DNA from: Avibacterium volantium_A
Lineage (GTDB): Bacteria; Pseudomonadota; Gammaproteobacteria; Enterobacterales; Pasteurellaceae
Direction of reading: 5' to 3'
Assembly (NCBI RefSeq): GCF_049366555.1
Contig: NZ_JBMMGT010000004.1
Location: 1 to 64,000, forward strand
DNA length: 64,000 nucleotides
A model generated the notes under the pieces. The model was not told the DNA's origin and did no database searches. It worked only from the letters and a program-made list of their open reading frames with translations. This document shows, in pieces, positions 34,594-43,591 of the stretch. Within the stretch, counting starts at the first letter, position 1. Each line of letters starts with the position of its first letter. Both the position numbers and the translations under genes were made by a program.

Positions 34594-35676
34594 ATGAAAC
34601 CCTCTATTATCAGTAAATTAGATAGTTTAAATGAACGCCACGAAGAGCTAGAAGCCTTGCTTGGCGATGCCTCAGTCATTAGCGATCAAGAAAAATTTCG
34701 TGCTTATTCAAAAGAATATGCCCAACTTGAAGACGTCGTGAAATGCTTTGCACGCTGGAAACAGTTAAATAGCAATATGGAAGAAGCCGAATTATTGCTC
34801 GATGATCCAAGTATGCGTGAAATGGCACAAGAAGAAATTGAAGAATGCAAAGCCGAAATTGAGCAAGTAGAAGCGCAATTACAAATTTTATTACTGCCGA
34901 AAGATCCTAACGATGAATATAACTGCTATTTAGAAATCCGCGCAGGAACAGGCGGTGATGAAGCAGGGATCTTCGCGGGTGATTTATTCCGTATGTACAG
35001 CCGCTATGCGGAAAGTAAGCGTTGGCGTGTGGAAATGCTCAGCGCGAATGAAAGCGAGCAGGGCGGTTATAAAGAAGTGATCGTCAAAATCAGCGGCGAA
35101 AATGTATATGGTCAGTTAAAATTTGAATCAGGCGGACACCGAGTTCAACGCGTGCCAAAAACGGAATCGCAAGGACGAATTCATACTTCCGCTTGTACCG
35201 TGGCGGTAATGCCAGAATTGCCAGAAAGCGAATTGCCAGAAATTAACCCTGCAGATTTACGTATTGATACTTATCGCTCATCAGGCGCAGGCGGTCAGCA
35301 CGTTAATACCACCGATTCAGCGGTACGAATCACCCATATTCCAACAGGCATTGTGGTGGAATGCCAAGAAGAGCGTTCACAACATAAAAACAAAGCCAAA
35401 GCAATGTCAGTGCTAGCTTCTCGAATTGTGCAAGCCGAACAAGAACGCCAAGCCGCGGAACAAGCAGACACGCGCCGCAATTTGCTTGGTTCGGGTGATC
35501 GTTCGGATAAAATCCGTACCTATAATTACCCACAAGGCCGTGTTACCGATCACCGCATCAACCTAACGATCTATCGCTTAGATGAAGTGATGAACGGCAA
35601 AATGGACGAACTAATCCAACCAATCATCACCGAATACCAAGCTGATCAGCTTGCGGCGTTGTCAGATCAAGGATAA
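34594..35676 (+). CDS. prfA: peptide chain release factor 1
   Basis: 360 aa, identical in length to E. coli RF1; ends translation at UAA and UAG. GGQ loop in SSGAGGQHVNTTDSAVR (about residues 228-244) and the RF1 C-terminal RSDKIRTYNYPQGRVTDHR. The start at 34594 has AGGT 6 bases before; an in-frame upstream codon extends the frame but has no homology. It is not followed by prmC here; degQ converges instead. RF1 would also terminate at the amber codon in the Ter kinase gene. Confidence 0.96.
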   Translation: MKPSIISKLDSLNERHEELEALLGDASVISDQEKFRAYSKEYAQLEDVVKCFARWKQLNSNMEEAELLLDDPSMREMAQEEIEECKAEIEQVEAQLQILLLPKDPNDEYNCYLEIRAGTGGDEAGIFAGDLFRMYSRYAESKRWRVEMLSANESEQGGYKEVIVKISGENVYGQLKFESGGHRVQRVPKTESQGRIHTSACTVAVMPELPESELPEINPADLRIDTYRSSGAGGQHVNTTDSAVRITHIPTGIVVECQEERSQHKNKAKAMSVLASRIVQAEQERQAAEQADTRRNLLGSGDRSDKIRTYNYPQGRVTDHRINLTIYRLDEVMNGKMDELIQPIITEYQADQLAALSDQG

Positions 35677-35754
35677 TTAGCCAGTTAATTCGCTAAGAAA
35701 AAAGAAAAGTGTGGTATAAAAACGAGAAAAAATACTGTAACTTAATATAATAAA

Positions 35755-35788
35755 AAAAGGCTTGATTTTCACATCAAGCCTTTTGTTT
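35755..35788. terminator. bidirectional terminator between prfA and degQ
   Basis: AAAAGGCTTGAT (35755-35766), loop TTTCAC, ATCAAGCCTTTT (35773-35784): a 12-base stem flanked by A and T tracts, suited to both convergent genes. Confidence 0.85.
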
Positions 35789-35799
35789 TACCTTAATTT

Positions 35800-37173
35800 T
35801 TATTGCACCAACAAATAAAAATTGGTTTTACCACGCAAAATATTTAATGCGATAGTAGAAGGTTTATCTTTGAGTGATTTACGCAGTTGGTCTAGGTTCT
35901 CAACTGGCGAGCGGTTTATGCCGATAATCACATCGCCGTCTTTTAAGCCTAGGCGTTGTGCGAGCGATTTATCCTTAATTTTGCTAATTTCAACGCCTTT
36001 TTGTCCTTTTGCATTATAGTTGCTTAACTCTGCGCCTTCTAAGGCTGGGAGAAGGTTTGTTGCGCTGGCTTTGGCTTCTTCATCTGGTTGCAAGGTAACG
36101 GAAGTGGTGTTGGATTTACCATCGCGTAAATAGGTTAATTCCACGTTTTTACCCGCACCAGTGGTGGCGATTTTGGCTCGCAATTCGGCGAAGCTGGATA
36201 GTTTTTGGCCGTTAATTGCCGTGATCACATCGCCTGCTTGTAAGCCCGCTTTTTCTGCGGCAGAATCTGGCAATACTTCACTTATGAATGCGCCTTGTTG
36301 TGCATCAATTTTGAGGGCTTTGGCTAAATCAGCATTGAGTTCAGCCCCTTTAATGCCTAATAATCCACGGCGAACTTCGCCAAATTCAAGGATTTGTTTC
36401 ACAAGGCTGTTTGCCATATTGCTTGGAATAGCGAAAGCAATGCCCGCATTTCCTCCACTCGGTGAGATAATGGCGGTATTGATGCCGATTAATTCGCCAT
36501 TAAGGTTAAGCAATGGGCCACCAGAATTGCCTTGGTTTACTGCGGCGTCAGTTTGAATGTAATTTTCATAGCTACCGCGTTCTGAGCCAGTTGAGCGTCC
36601 AAGAGCAGAAACAATCCCTGAGGTTACTGTTTGCCCTAGACCAAATGGGTTGCCGACTGCTACGGTGTAATCACCAACGCGTAGTTTATCGGAGTCAGCC
36701 ATTTTGATTTCAGTAAGATTTTTCGGATCTTCTAGCTGAATTAAGGCAATATCAGAAAGCTCATCTGCGCCCACTAATTTAGCTTTAAATTCGCGTCCGT
36801 CTTGTAATTTCACGGTGATTTTATCTGCTTGATCAATAACGTGATTATTGGTTAGCACATAACCTTTTTCGGCATTGATAATCACACCAGAGCCGAGTCC
36901 TTTGAAGCTACGCGGAGCGTTGTTCTTAAAAATATCCGGCCCGAAGAAAAATTTGAATTCTTCAGGAATATCGTCATTTTGGAAGCGTGCTTTTTGTTTT
37001 CCTTCCACCGCAATGGAAACGACGCTAGGTAGAACTTGTTCTAGCATTGGCGCTAAAGTAGGCGTGCCAGAAAGCGTGCTTGGTGGGGGCAATGTTGCCG
37101 TTGCGTTCACCGAAGTGCCAAGCACAGTTAAGCCAAGAGCGATACTCGTTAATAAAAAATGTTTTCTTTTCAC
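35800..37173 (-). CDS. degQ: periplasmic serine endoprotease DegQ (HtrA family)
   Basis: 457 aa with a signal peptide (to about residue 25). The trypsin-like triad is visible in LTNNHVID, ELSDIAL and QGNSGGPL, followed by two PDZ domains (about 265-355 and 370-455). The loop between the first strands (IPEEFKFFFGPDIFKN) is short and lacks the long glutamine-rich DegP insertion, so DegQ fits better than DegP; many Haemophilus annotations call it HtrA. Handles misfolded periplasmic proteins. Convergent with prfA. Confidence 0.9.
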   Translation of the reverse strand: MKRKHFLLTSIALGLTVLGTSVNATATLPPPSTLSGTPTLAPMLEQVLPSVVSIAVEGKQKARFQNDDIPEEFKFFFGPDIFKNNAPRSFKGLGSGVIINAEKGYVLTNNHVIDQADKITVKLQDGREFKAKLVGADELSDIALIQLEDPKNLTEIKMADSDKLRVGDYTVAVGNPFGLGQTVTSGIVSALGRSTGSERGSYENYIQTDAAVNQGNSGGPLLNLNGELIGINTAIISPSGGNAGIAFAIPSNMANSLVKQILEFGEVRRGLLGIKGAELNADLAKALKIDAQQGAFISEVLPDSAAEKAGLQAGDVITAINGQKLSSFAELRAKIATTGAGKNVELTYLRDGKSNTTSVTLQPDEEAKASATNLLPALEGAELSNYNAKGQKGVEISKIKDKSLAQRLGLKDGDVIIGINRSPVENLDQLRKSLKDKPSTIALNILRGKTNFYLLVQ

Positions 37174-37439
37174 TTCATTTCTCCATTTCGTTACTAAGTG
37201 TCATTTTAAAATAAGAACAGATCTCAATTTTTAAAGGGATCTATCGCTATTTTCTTTCATTGCTGAAAGCGTGTTTGTTGTTTTGCCTAAGACAAAGAAA
37301 ATAAAAAATTGTTCGTGAAAATTGTATGGTTTTTGAGAAATTACAAAAAAAGAGGTAAATGACTGGAGCTTTTTAAATTAGCCCACATTTTTATTAAATT
37401 TTAACTTTTCGTGAAAAACAAAGTGCGGTGGAAATTTTC

Positions 37440-37455
37440 TGTGATTTTTCTCACA
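37440..37455. promoter_or_regulatory. CRP site upstream of rbsD
   Basis: TGTGATTTTTCTCACA matches the CRP consensus. It lies 57 bases ahead of the RbsR operator and is consistent with catabolite activation of the ribose operon. Confidence 0.75.
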
Positions 37456-37504
37456 TTTTTAAAAATTTAGTGTTTTAGATTTTGGTTAGATCGGTTATTT
37501 TTTA

Positions 37505-37526
37505 TTTATCGAAACGTTTCGATAAA
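37505..37526. promoter_or_regulatory. RbsR operator
   Basis: A perfect 22-base palindrome centred on CGAAACGTTTCG, the same core as the E. coli RbsR site. It ends 39 bases before the rbsD ATG, where a bound repressor would block initiation or elongation. Confidence 0.85.
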
Positions 37527-37565
37527 ATTTTTATAAGGTTTTGATATGGTTTTTAGGGAGGCAAT

Positions 37566-37985
37566 ATGAAGAAAACAGGAATTTTGAATGCGCCGCTGTC
37601 ATTACAGATAGCGCAGCTAGGGCATACGGATTTTTTAACGATTTGTGATGCAGGCTTACCAATTCCAGTGGGAATGGAAACCGTAGATCTTGCCTTGAGT
37701 GCGGGGATTCCAAGTTTTTTATCGGTTTTTGATGCTGTAGTGGGTGAATGTTTTGTGGAGCGAGTGATTTTAGCCAAAGAAATTGAATACCAAAATCCGA
37801 GCATTCATCAAGCGTTATTGCAGAAACTTGAACAATTAGTGCGACAACAAAACAACGAAATTACAGTGGATTATGTATCCCACGAAGAATTTAAAGCCTT
37901 GAGCCAAGAGAGCAAAGCTATAGTACGTTCGGGCGAATGTACGCCTTATGCCAATATCATTCTTGTTTCAGGTGTACCATTTTAA
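37566..37985 (+). CDS. rbsD: D-ribose pyranase
   Basis: 139 aa. Interconverts beta-pyranose and beta-furanose ribose so that RbsK can use it. Signature: MKKTGILNAPLSLQIAQLGHTD with the catalytic histidine, then CDAGLPIPVG, and the C-terminal TGECTPYANIIL-like RSGECTPYANIIL. First gene of rbsDACBK-R. GGGAGG lies 6 bases before the ATG. Confidence 0.96.
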   Translation: MKKTGILNAPLSLQIAQLGHTDFLTICDAGLPIPVGMETVDLALSAGIPSFLSVFDAVVGECFVERVILAKEIEYQNPSIHQALLQKLEQLVRQQNNEITVDYVSHEEFKALSQESKAIVRSGECTPYANIILVSGVPF

Positions 37986-37994
37986 GGGGGCGTG

Positions 37995-39482
37995 ATGAAA
38001 CCCATTTTAAGATTAGACAACATTTGTAAATCCTTCCCCGGCGTGCGTGCATTGCATAATGCAAGCTTGTCCGTTTATGCGGGGCGAGTGATGGCATTAA
38101 TGGGCGAAAATGGCGCAGGCAAATCAACCTTGATGAAAATTCTCACCGGGATTTATCAGCAAGATAGCGGAGAGATTTATTTTCACGGAGAGAAAGTGCG
38201 GTATAAAAATCCGAAATTTTCTCAGTTAGCGGGAATCAGTATTATTCATCAAGAACTCAATATTATTCCTAATTTAACCATTGCCGAAAATATTTTCTTA
38301 GGGCGAGAGTTTACCCATAAATTTGGCGGTATTGATTGGGCTAAAATGACGGAAGAATCCGCAAAACTGCTGCAACGTTTGAAAGTCAAACATCACCCTT
38401 CAACACCTGTCGCAAAACTTTCCTTAGGTGAGTTGCAAATGATTGAAATCGCCAAAGCATTAAGTTTTGATGCCAAGGTGATTATTATGGACGAGCCAAC
38501 CGATGCCTTAACCGATTCTGAAACTCAAGCCCTGTTTGACGTCATTCGAGAATTGAAAGCGGAAGGTTGTGGGATCGTATTTATCTCTCACCGTATGCAA
38601 GATATTTTTACCATTTGTGATGATGTAACTATTTTACGCGATGGTGAGTTTATTGCAGAAAGTGAGCTTTCCGCCATTAATGAAGAACAGCTTATTGAAC
38701 TGATGGTGGGCAGAAAGCTGGAAGAACAATATCCCCATCTTGATAGCCCTATTGGTGAGCCAGTATTACGCGTGCAAAATTTGACGGGGCAGGGCGTTAA
38801 TAACGTGTCTTTTCAGTTAAATCGCGGTGAAATTCTTGGCGTGTCAGGTTTAATGGGGGCAGGCAGAACGGAACTGATGAAACTCATTTATGGCGCGTTA
38901 CCGAAAAAGCGCGGTGAGATTTTTCTACATAATCGTGCTTTGACGATTCGTTCCCCGCAAGATGGCTTAAATAATGGCATTGTGTATATTTCTGAAGATC
39001 GTAAAGGCGATGGTTTGGTGTTGGGAATGTCAATTAAAGAAAATATGACGCTCACCACATTAAAACAGCTCACTAAAAATTGGACGATTGATCACCGTGC
39101 TGAAAAAATGACCGTCAATGATTTTATTCTACTCTTTAATGTGAAAACCCCTTCAATGGATCAAACGATCGGTTTGTTATCAGGCGGTAATCAGCAAAAA
39201 GTGGCGATTGCCAAAGGGTTGATGACACGGCCTGATGTCTTAATTTTAGATGAGCCAACTCGTGGTATTGATGTGGGAGCAAAAAAGGAAATTTATCAGT
39301 TAATCAATAAATTTAAAGAAGAAGGAATGAGCATTATCGTGGTTTCTTCCGATATGCCAGAAATTATTGGTATGAGTGATCGTGTTTTGGTGATGAATAA
39401 TGGCGAAATTAGTGGTGAATTCTTGCGTGAAGAAGTGAGCCAAGAAAAGCTCTTAACGGCCGCTATCACGCAACAGCATTAA
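37995..39482 (+). CDS. rbsA: ribose ABC transporter, ATP-binding protein
   Basis: 495 aa with two fused ABC domains. First domain: Walker A GENGAGKST (near residues 36-44), signature LSLGELQM, Walker B IIMDEPTDAL. Second domain: degenerate Walker A GLMGAGRTE, signature LSGGNQQK, Walker B LILDEPTRGID. I prefer ATG 37995 with GGGGG 4 bases before it over the GTG immediately upstream. Works with RbsC and RbsB to import ribose. Confidence 0.95.
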   Translation: MKPILRLDNICKSFPGVRALHNASLSVYAGRVMALMGENGAGKSTLMKILTGIYQQDSGEIYFHGEKVRYKNPKFSQLAGISIIHQELNIIPNLTIAENIFLGREFTHKFGGIDWAKMTEESAKLLQRLKVKHHPSTPVAKLSLGELQMIEIAKALSFDAKVIIMDEPTDALTDSETQALFDVIRELKAEGCGIVFISHRMQDIFTICDDVTILRDGEFIAESELSAINEEQLIELMVGRKLEEQYPHLDSPIGEPVLRVQNLTGQGVNNVSFQLNRGEILGVSGLMGAGRTELMKLIYGALPKKRGEIFLHNRALTIRSPQDGLNNGIVYISEDRKGDGLVLGMSIKENMTLTTLKQLTKNWTIDHRAEKMTVNDFILLFNVKTPSMDQTIGLLSGGNQQKVAIAKGLMTRPDVLILDEPTRGIDVGAKKEIYQLINKFKEEGMSIIVVSSDMPEIIGMSDRVLVMNNGEISGEFLREEVSQEKLLTAAITQQH

Positions 39483-39493
39483 AAGGATAAATT

Positions 39494-40450
39494 ATGACAA
39501 CAACAAAATTAAAAAATTTCCTGATTGAGCAACGTTCAATTTTGGCTTTAATTGTCTTGATTGTAATTGTTTCTAGCATTAATCCGAATTTTTTCACAAT
39601 GGATAATTTGCTAAATATTTTGCGTCAAACCTCAGTCAATGCCATTATCGCAGTGGGAATGACCTTTGTGATTTTAACTGCAGGGATCGATCTTTCAGTG
39701 GGATCGGTATTGGCATTAACTGGCGCGATTGCCGCCTCACTGGTGAACCTTGATTTATCTATTTTCATTGTAATTCCCCTTGTTTTATTCTGTGGCACAT
39801 TATTAGGTGGCATCAGCGGAGTGATTATCGCGAAAGGTAAAGTTCAGGCTTTCATCGCTACCTTGGTAACAATGACCTTATTGCGTGGCGTAACAATGGT
39901 TTATACCGACGGGCGACCAATCAGCCTTGGCTTTTCTGATGTAGCAGAGCAATTTTCTTTCCTTGGAACAGGGTATTTATTCAATATTCCTTTCCCAATT
40001 TGGTTAATGGCAATTATTTTTCTTGTTGCTTGGTATATCTTAAAACATACCCCAATGGGACGTTATATTTATGCCCTAGGTGGCAATGAATCGGCAACCC
40101 GTTTATCAGGCATTAATGTGGATAAAGTAAAAATATTCGTGTACGCAGTAAGCGGATTTTTAGCCACCGTTGCAGGATTGATTGTGACTTCAAGATTATC
40201 TTCTGCACAGCCAACCGCGGGTGTCTCCTATGAGCTTGATGCGATTGCCGCAGTTGTTGTCGGTGGTACAAGTTTAATGGGCGGAAAAGGGCGTATCTTT
40301 GGCACGTTAATTGGTGCGCTGATTATTGGATTCTTAAATAATGCCTTGAATTTATTGGATATTTCTTCTTATTATCAAATGATTGCAAAATCAATCGTTA
40401 TTTTGGCAGCTGTACTTACCGATCATTTTTTCAGTCGAAAAAATGCTTAA
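39494..40450 (+). CDS. rbsC: ribose ABC transporter, permease
   Basis: 318 aa inner-membrane permease with about eight to ten hydrophobic segments. The family signature GIDLSVGSVLALTGAIAAS is near residues 69-87, and the ABC-contact loop NESATRLSGINVDKVK near 196-211. Eleven bases after rbsA; Shine-Dalgarno AAAGGA. Confidence 0.95.
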   Translation: MTTTKLKNFLIEQRSILALIVLIVIVSSINPNFFTMDNLLNILRQTSVNAIIAVGMTFVILTAGIDLSVGSVLALTGAIAASLVNLDLSIFIVIPLVLFCGTLLGGISGVIIAKGKVQAFIATLVTMTLLRGVTMVYTDGRPISLGFSDVAEQFSFLGTGYLFNIPFPIWLMAIIFLVAWYILKHTPMGRYIYALGGNESATRLSGINVDKVKIFVYAVSGFLATVAGLIVTSRLSSAQPTAGVSYELDAIAAVVVGGTSLMGGKGRIFGTLIGALIIGFLNNALNLLDISSYYQMIAKSIVILAAVLTDHFFSRKNA

Positions 40451-40480
40451 CTTAAACTCACCTAATGAAAGGAGATGTGT

Positions 40481-41359
40481 ATGAAAAAATTAACGTTACT
40501 GGCGTCCGCAGTGATTCTTGGTTCGGCTGTTAGCCAAGCGGTGGTAGCAAAAGAGACCATTGCATTAGCCGTTTCAACTTTAGATAATCCGTTTTTCGTT
40601 ACCCTAAAAGAAGGGGCGGAAAAAGAAGCAGATAAATTGGGCTATAACCTTGTAGTCTTAGATTCACAAAATGATCCAGCGAAAGAGCTGGCGAATGTTG
40701 AAGATGTTACCGTACGCGGTGCAAAAGTATTACTGATTAACCCAACGGATTCTACCGCAGTAGCGAGTGCGGTGCGAATGGCAAATCAAAAAAATATTCC
40801 TGTGATTACCTTAGACCGTGGTGCAGCACAAGGCAAAGTGGTGAGTCATATTGCTTCTGATAATGTGGCTGGTGGCAAAATGGCAGGGGATTTCATCGCA
40901 GAAAAATTGGGAGATAATGCGAAAGTCATTCAATTAGAAGGCATTGCTGGAACGTCTGCTGCACGTGAACGTGGTGAAGGCTTTAAGCAAGCGGTAGAAG
41001 CACATAAATTTGACGTATTAGCCAGTCAGCCTGCAGATTTTGATCGTACCAAAGGCTTAAATGTAATGGAAAACTTACTCACTGCGCAACCAAATGTACA
41101 AGCCGTATTTGCTCAAAATGATGAAATGGCGCTCGGTGCAATTCGAGCTGTTCAAGCGGCGAATAAATCGGTGTTAATCGTTGGATTTGATGGTACAGAT
41201 GATGGCGTAAAAGCAGTAAAAAGTGGCAAGTTGGCTGCGACTATTGCCCAACAACCAGCGTTGATCGGTGCATTAGGCGTGCAGACGGCTGACAAGGTGA
41301 TTAAAGGCGAAGATGTTGAAGCACAAATCCCTGTGCCGTTAAAAGTGATCAGTCAATAA
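40481..41359 (+). CDS. rbsB: D-ribose-binding periplasmic protein
   Basis: 292 aa with a signal peptide ending AVVA (about residue 23). The mature protein starts KETIALAVSTLDNPFFVTLKEG, near identical to the E. coli ribose-binding protein, and contains the ligand-contact stretches AGTSAARERGEGFK and FAQNDEMALGA. ATG 40481 is 6 bases from AGGAG; an in-frame ATG two codons upstream is too close. A hairpin follows the stop, and expression of this gene is probably the highest in the operon. Confidence 0.95.
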   Translation: MKKLTLLASAVILGSAVSQAVVAKETIALAVSTLDNPFFVTLKEGAEKEADKLGYNLVVLDSQNDPAKELANVEDVTVRGAKVLLINPTDSTAVASAVRMANQKNIPVITLDRGAAQGKVVSHIASDNVAGGKMAGDFIAEKLGDNAKVIQLEGIAGTSAARERGEGFKQAVEAHKFDVLASQPADFDRTKGLNVMENLLTAQPNVQAVFAQNDEMALGAIRAVQAANKSVLIVGFDGTDDGVKAVKSGKLAATIAQQPALIGALGVQTADKVIKGEDVEAQIPVPLKVISQ

Positions 41360-41370
41360 TCCTTTAATGA

Positions 41371-41408
41371 TTCAAGGCGGATTTAGTATTCGCCTTGAAT
41401 TTCACTTT
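41371..41408 (+). terminator. hairpin after rbsB, probable attenuator of rbsK
   Basis: TTCAAGGCG (41371-41379) pairs with CGCCTTGAA (41391-41399), then TTTCACTTTT. Position inside the rbs operon suggests partial termination that lowers rbsK/rbsR expression. Confidence 0.65.
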
Positions 41409-41530
41409 TGTGTATTGGGTATATTGCCAAATATTTTTCGCGTGTCATCACGTTTTTATCAATGTATTTCGCAATATGCACAAAATATAAGTGCGGTGCT
41501 TTTTTTCGTGATTTTTATTAAGGAATAACT

Positions 41531-42457
41531 ATGCGCAATTCAACCCTAACCATTCTCGGTAGTATTAACGCCGATCATCTTATTCAAGTGTCACATTTTC
41601 CACAGCCGGGGGAAACCTTGTCGGGACGTAATTATCAAGTGGTGTACGGCGGAAAGGGGGCAAATCAAGCGGTGGCGGCGGCACGCTTGGGAGCGACGGT
41701 GAATTTTATCGCTTGTGTAGGAAATGACGATATTGGGCAGGAGATGAAAAAATCTTTCGCACAATCAGGAATGAATACGGCGGCCATTTATGAAGTTACA
41801 CAGGCTCGCACAGGGATCGCAATGATTCAAGTGGCAGATAGCGGAGAAAATAGCATTGTGATTTCCGCGGGGGCGAATGCGTGTTTGAATGCTGATAGGG
41901 TGCAGTCTTTCGCCCATATTATTGAGCAGAGCGATGCCTTGCTGATGCAATTAGAAACCCCCTTGGACGGCGTGTTGTGTGCGGCGAAATTAGCGAAACG
42001 AGCGGGTAAGCAGGTGGTGCTAAATCCCGCACCTGCACAGCCTCTGCCTGATGAATTGTTGGCTCAGCTAACAATGATTACGCCAAATGAAACAGAAGCG
42101 GAAATTCTTACAGGCGTGAAAGTGGTGGATTACCAAAGTGCGGTGCAATCTGCACAAGTTTTTCATCGAAAAGGGGTGGAAACTGTCTTGATCACCTTAG
42201 GTGCGAAAGGCGTTTTTGTTAGCCATCAAAACCAACAGGAAATTGTACAAGGTTTTGTGGTGCAGGCAACGGATACCACCGCCGCTGGGGATACCTTTAA
42301 TGGAGCGTTGATGACGGCATTATTAGAAGGTAAATCATTAAATCAAGCCATTCATTTTGCCCAAGCCGCCGCAGCGATAAGTGTTACCCGTTTAGGCGCA
42401 CAAACCTCCATTCCTACTCGGCAAGAAACCCTCGATTTTTTGGCTCAGCATCATTAG
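41531..42457 (+). CDS. rbsK: ribokinase
   Basis: 308 aa PfkB-family sugar kinase; makes ribose 5-phosphate. Signatures: GSINADHLIQV at the N-terminus, VVYGGKGANQAVAAARLG, and the C-terminal DTTAAGDTFNGAL with the catalytic aspartate. Separated from rbsB by 171 bases that hold a hairpin and an uptake signal; GGAAT before the ATG. Confidence 0.95.
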   Translation: MRNSTLTILGSINADHLIQVSHFPQPGETLSGRNYQVVYGGKGANQAVAAARLGATVNFIACVGNDDIGQEMKKSFAQSGMNTAAIYEVTQARTGIAMIQVADSGENSIVISAGANACLNADRVQSFAHIIEQSDALLMQLETPLDGVLCAAKLAKRAGKQVVLNPAPAQPLPDELLAQLTMITPNETEAEILTGVKVVDYQSAVQSAQVFHRKGVETVLITLGAKGVFVSHQNQQEIVQGFVVQATDTTAAGDTFNGALMTALLEGKSLNQAIHFAQAAAAISVTRLGAQTSIPTRQETLDFLAQHH

Positions 42458-42496
42458 AATGACAAGCATTTAGTGATCAACATTTGAGAAGTCATT

Positions 42497-43498
42497 ATGG
42501 CAACAATGAAAGATATTGCACGCATCGCACAGGTTTCGACCTCCACCGTGTCGCACGTGATTAATAACACGGGCTATGTGAGCGATGCAATGCGAGAACG
42601 CATAATGAAGGTTGTCAAAGAACTGAATTATCGCCCTTCCGTCTTGGCGAGAAGTTTGAAAATCAAGCAAACCAAAACCTTAGGTATGCTGGTTACCGCA
42701 ACCAACAACCCTTTTTTTGCGGAAGTGGTGAGTGGTGTTGAGCAATATTGTAATCAGCACGATTATAATCTGATTATTTCAAGTCTAGATGGCAATGAAG
42801 ATCGCTTAGAGCAAAATATTCAAACGCTGATTCAAAAACAGGTGGACGGCTTGTTGTTAATGTATTCTGATAGTCGTCATTCCTTTCTTAAACAGCTTGA
42901 TGTTGCCTTGCCAATGGTGATTATGGACTGGTGGCCAACGGCATTAAGTGCGGATAAAATTTATGAAAATTCTGAACTTGGTGCATATCTTGCGACAAAA
43001 TGCTTAATTGAGCAAGGGCATAAAGCGATTGCGATTATCACCGGAAATCTGAATAAATCCCTCGCACAAAATCGTTTACAAGGCTATAAAAAAGCCTTAA
43101 ACGAACATCAGTTAGCCATTCGTGATGAATGGATTATCGAAAGCCATTTTGATTTTGAAGGTGGCGTGGAAGGAATGAAAAAGTTGTTACAAGCGGGCAA
43201 ACGGCCTACGGCTGTGTTTGCGTGCAGCGACACGATTGCGGTGGGCGTTTATCAAGTGGCGTGGCAAAATGGTTTGCGTATTCCGCAAGATCTTTCTGTG
43301 ATTGGCTATGATGATATTACCCTTTCCCAATATCTCGCCCCGCCGCTCACCACCATTCACCAACCTAAAGCCGAATTAGGTAAACTTGCGGTGGAAACCC
43401 TGCTAGAACGCATTAAAAATCCCGATAAAAGCGAACAATCTATTTTGCTAGAACCTAAATTAATTTGGCGGGATTCTGTGCGGGTTTTAAGAAAATAA
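42497..43498 (+). CDS. rbsR: ribose operon repressor, LacI family
   Basis: 333 aa. HTH MKDIARIAQVSTSTVSHVIN at residues 4-23, hinge and sensor domain close to E. coli RbsR/PurR. It likely binds the 22-base palindrome ahead of rbsD and is released by ribose. 39 bases after rbsK. Confidence 0.94.
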   Translation: MATMKDIARIAQVSTSTVSHVINNTGYVSDAMRERIMKVVKELNYRPSVLARSLKIKQTKTLGMLVTATNNPFFAEVVSGVEQYCNQHDYNLIISSLDGNEDRLEQNIQTLIQKQVDGLLLMYSDSRHSFLKQLDVALPMVIMDWWPTALSADKIYENSELGAYLATKCLIEQGHKAIAIITGNLNKSLAQNRLQGYKKALNEHQLAIRDEWIIESHFDFEGGVEGMKKLLQAGKRPTAVFACSDTIAVGVYQVAWQNGLRIPQDLSVIGYDDITLSQYLAPPLTTIHQPKAELGKLAVETLLERIKNPDKSEQSILLEPKLIWRDSVRVLRK

Positions 43499-43591
43499 AT
43501 ATACCTCTTTTTTATTAGTATTAAGATTTACTTAGCCAAAAAGCACGCCTATAATCAAAAGGATTTTATCATCTGTATTCAGGAGGAAACT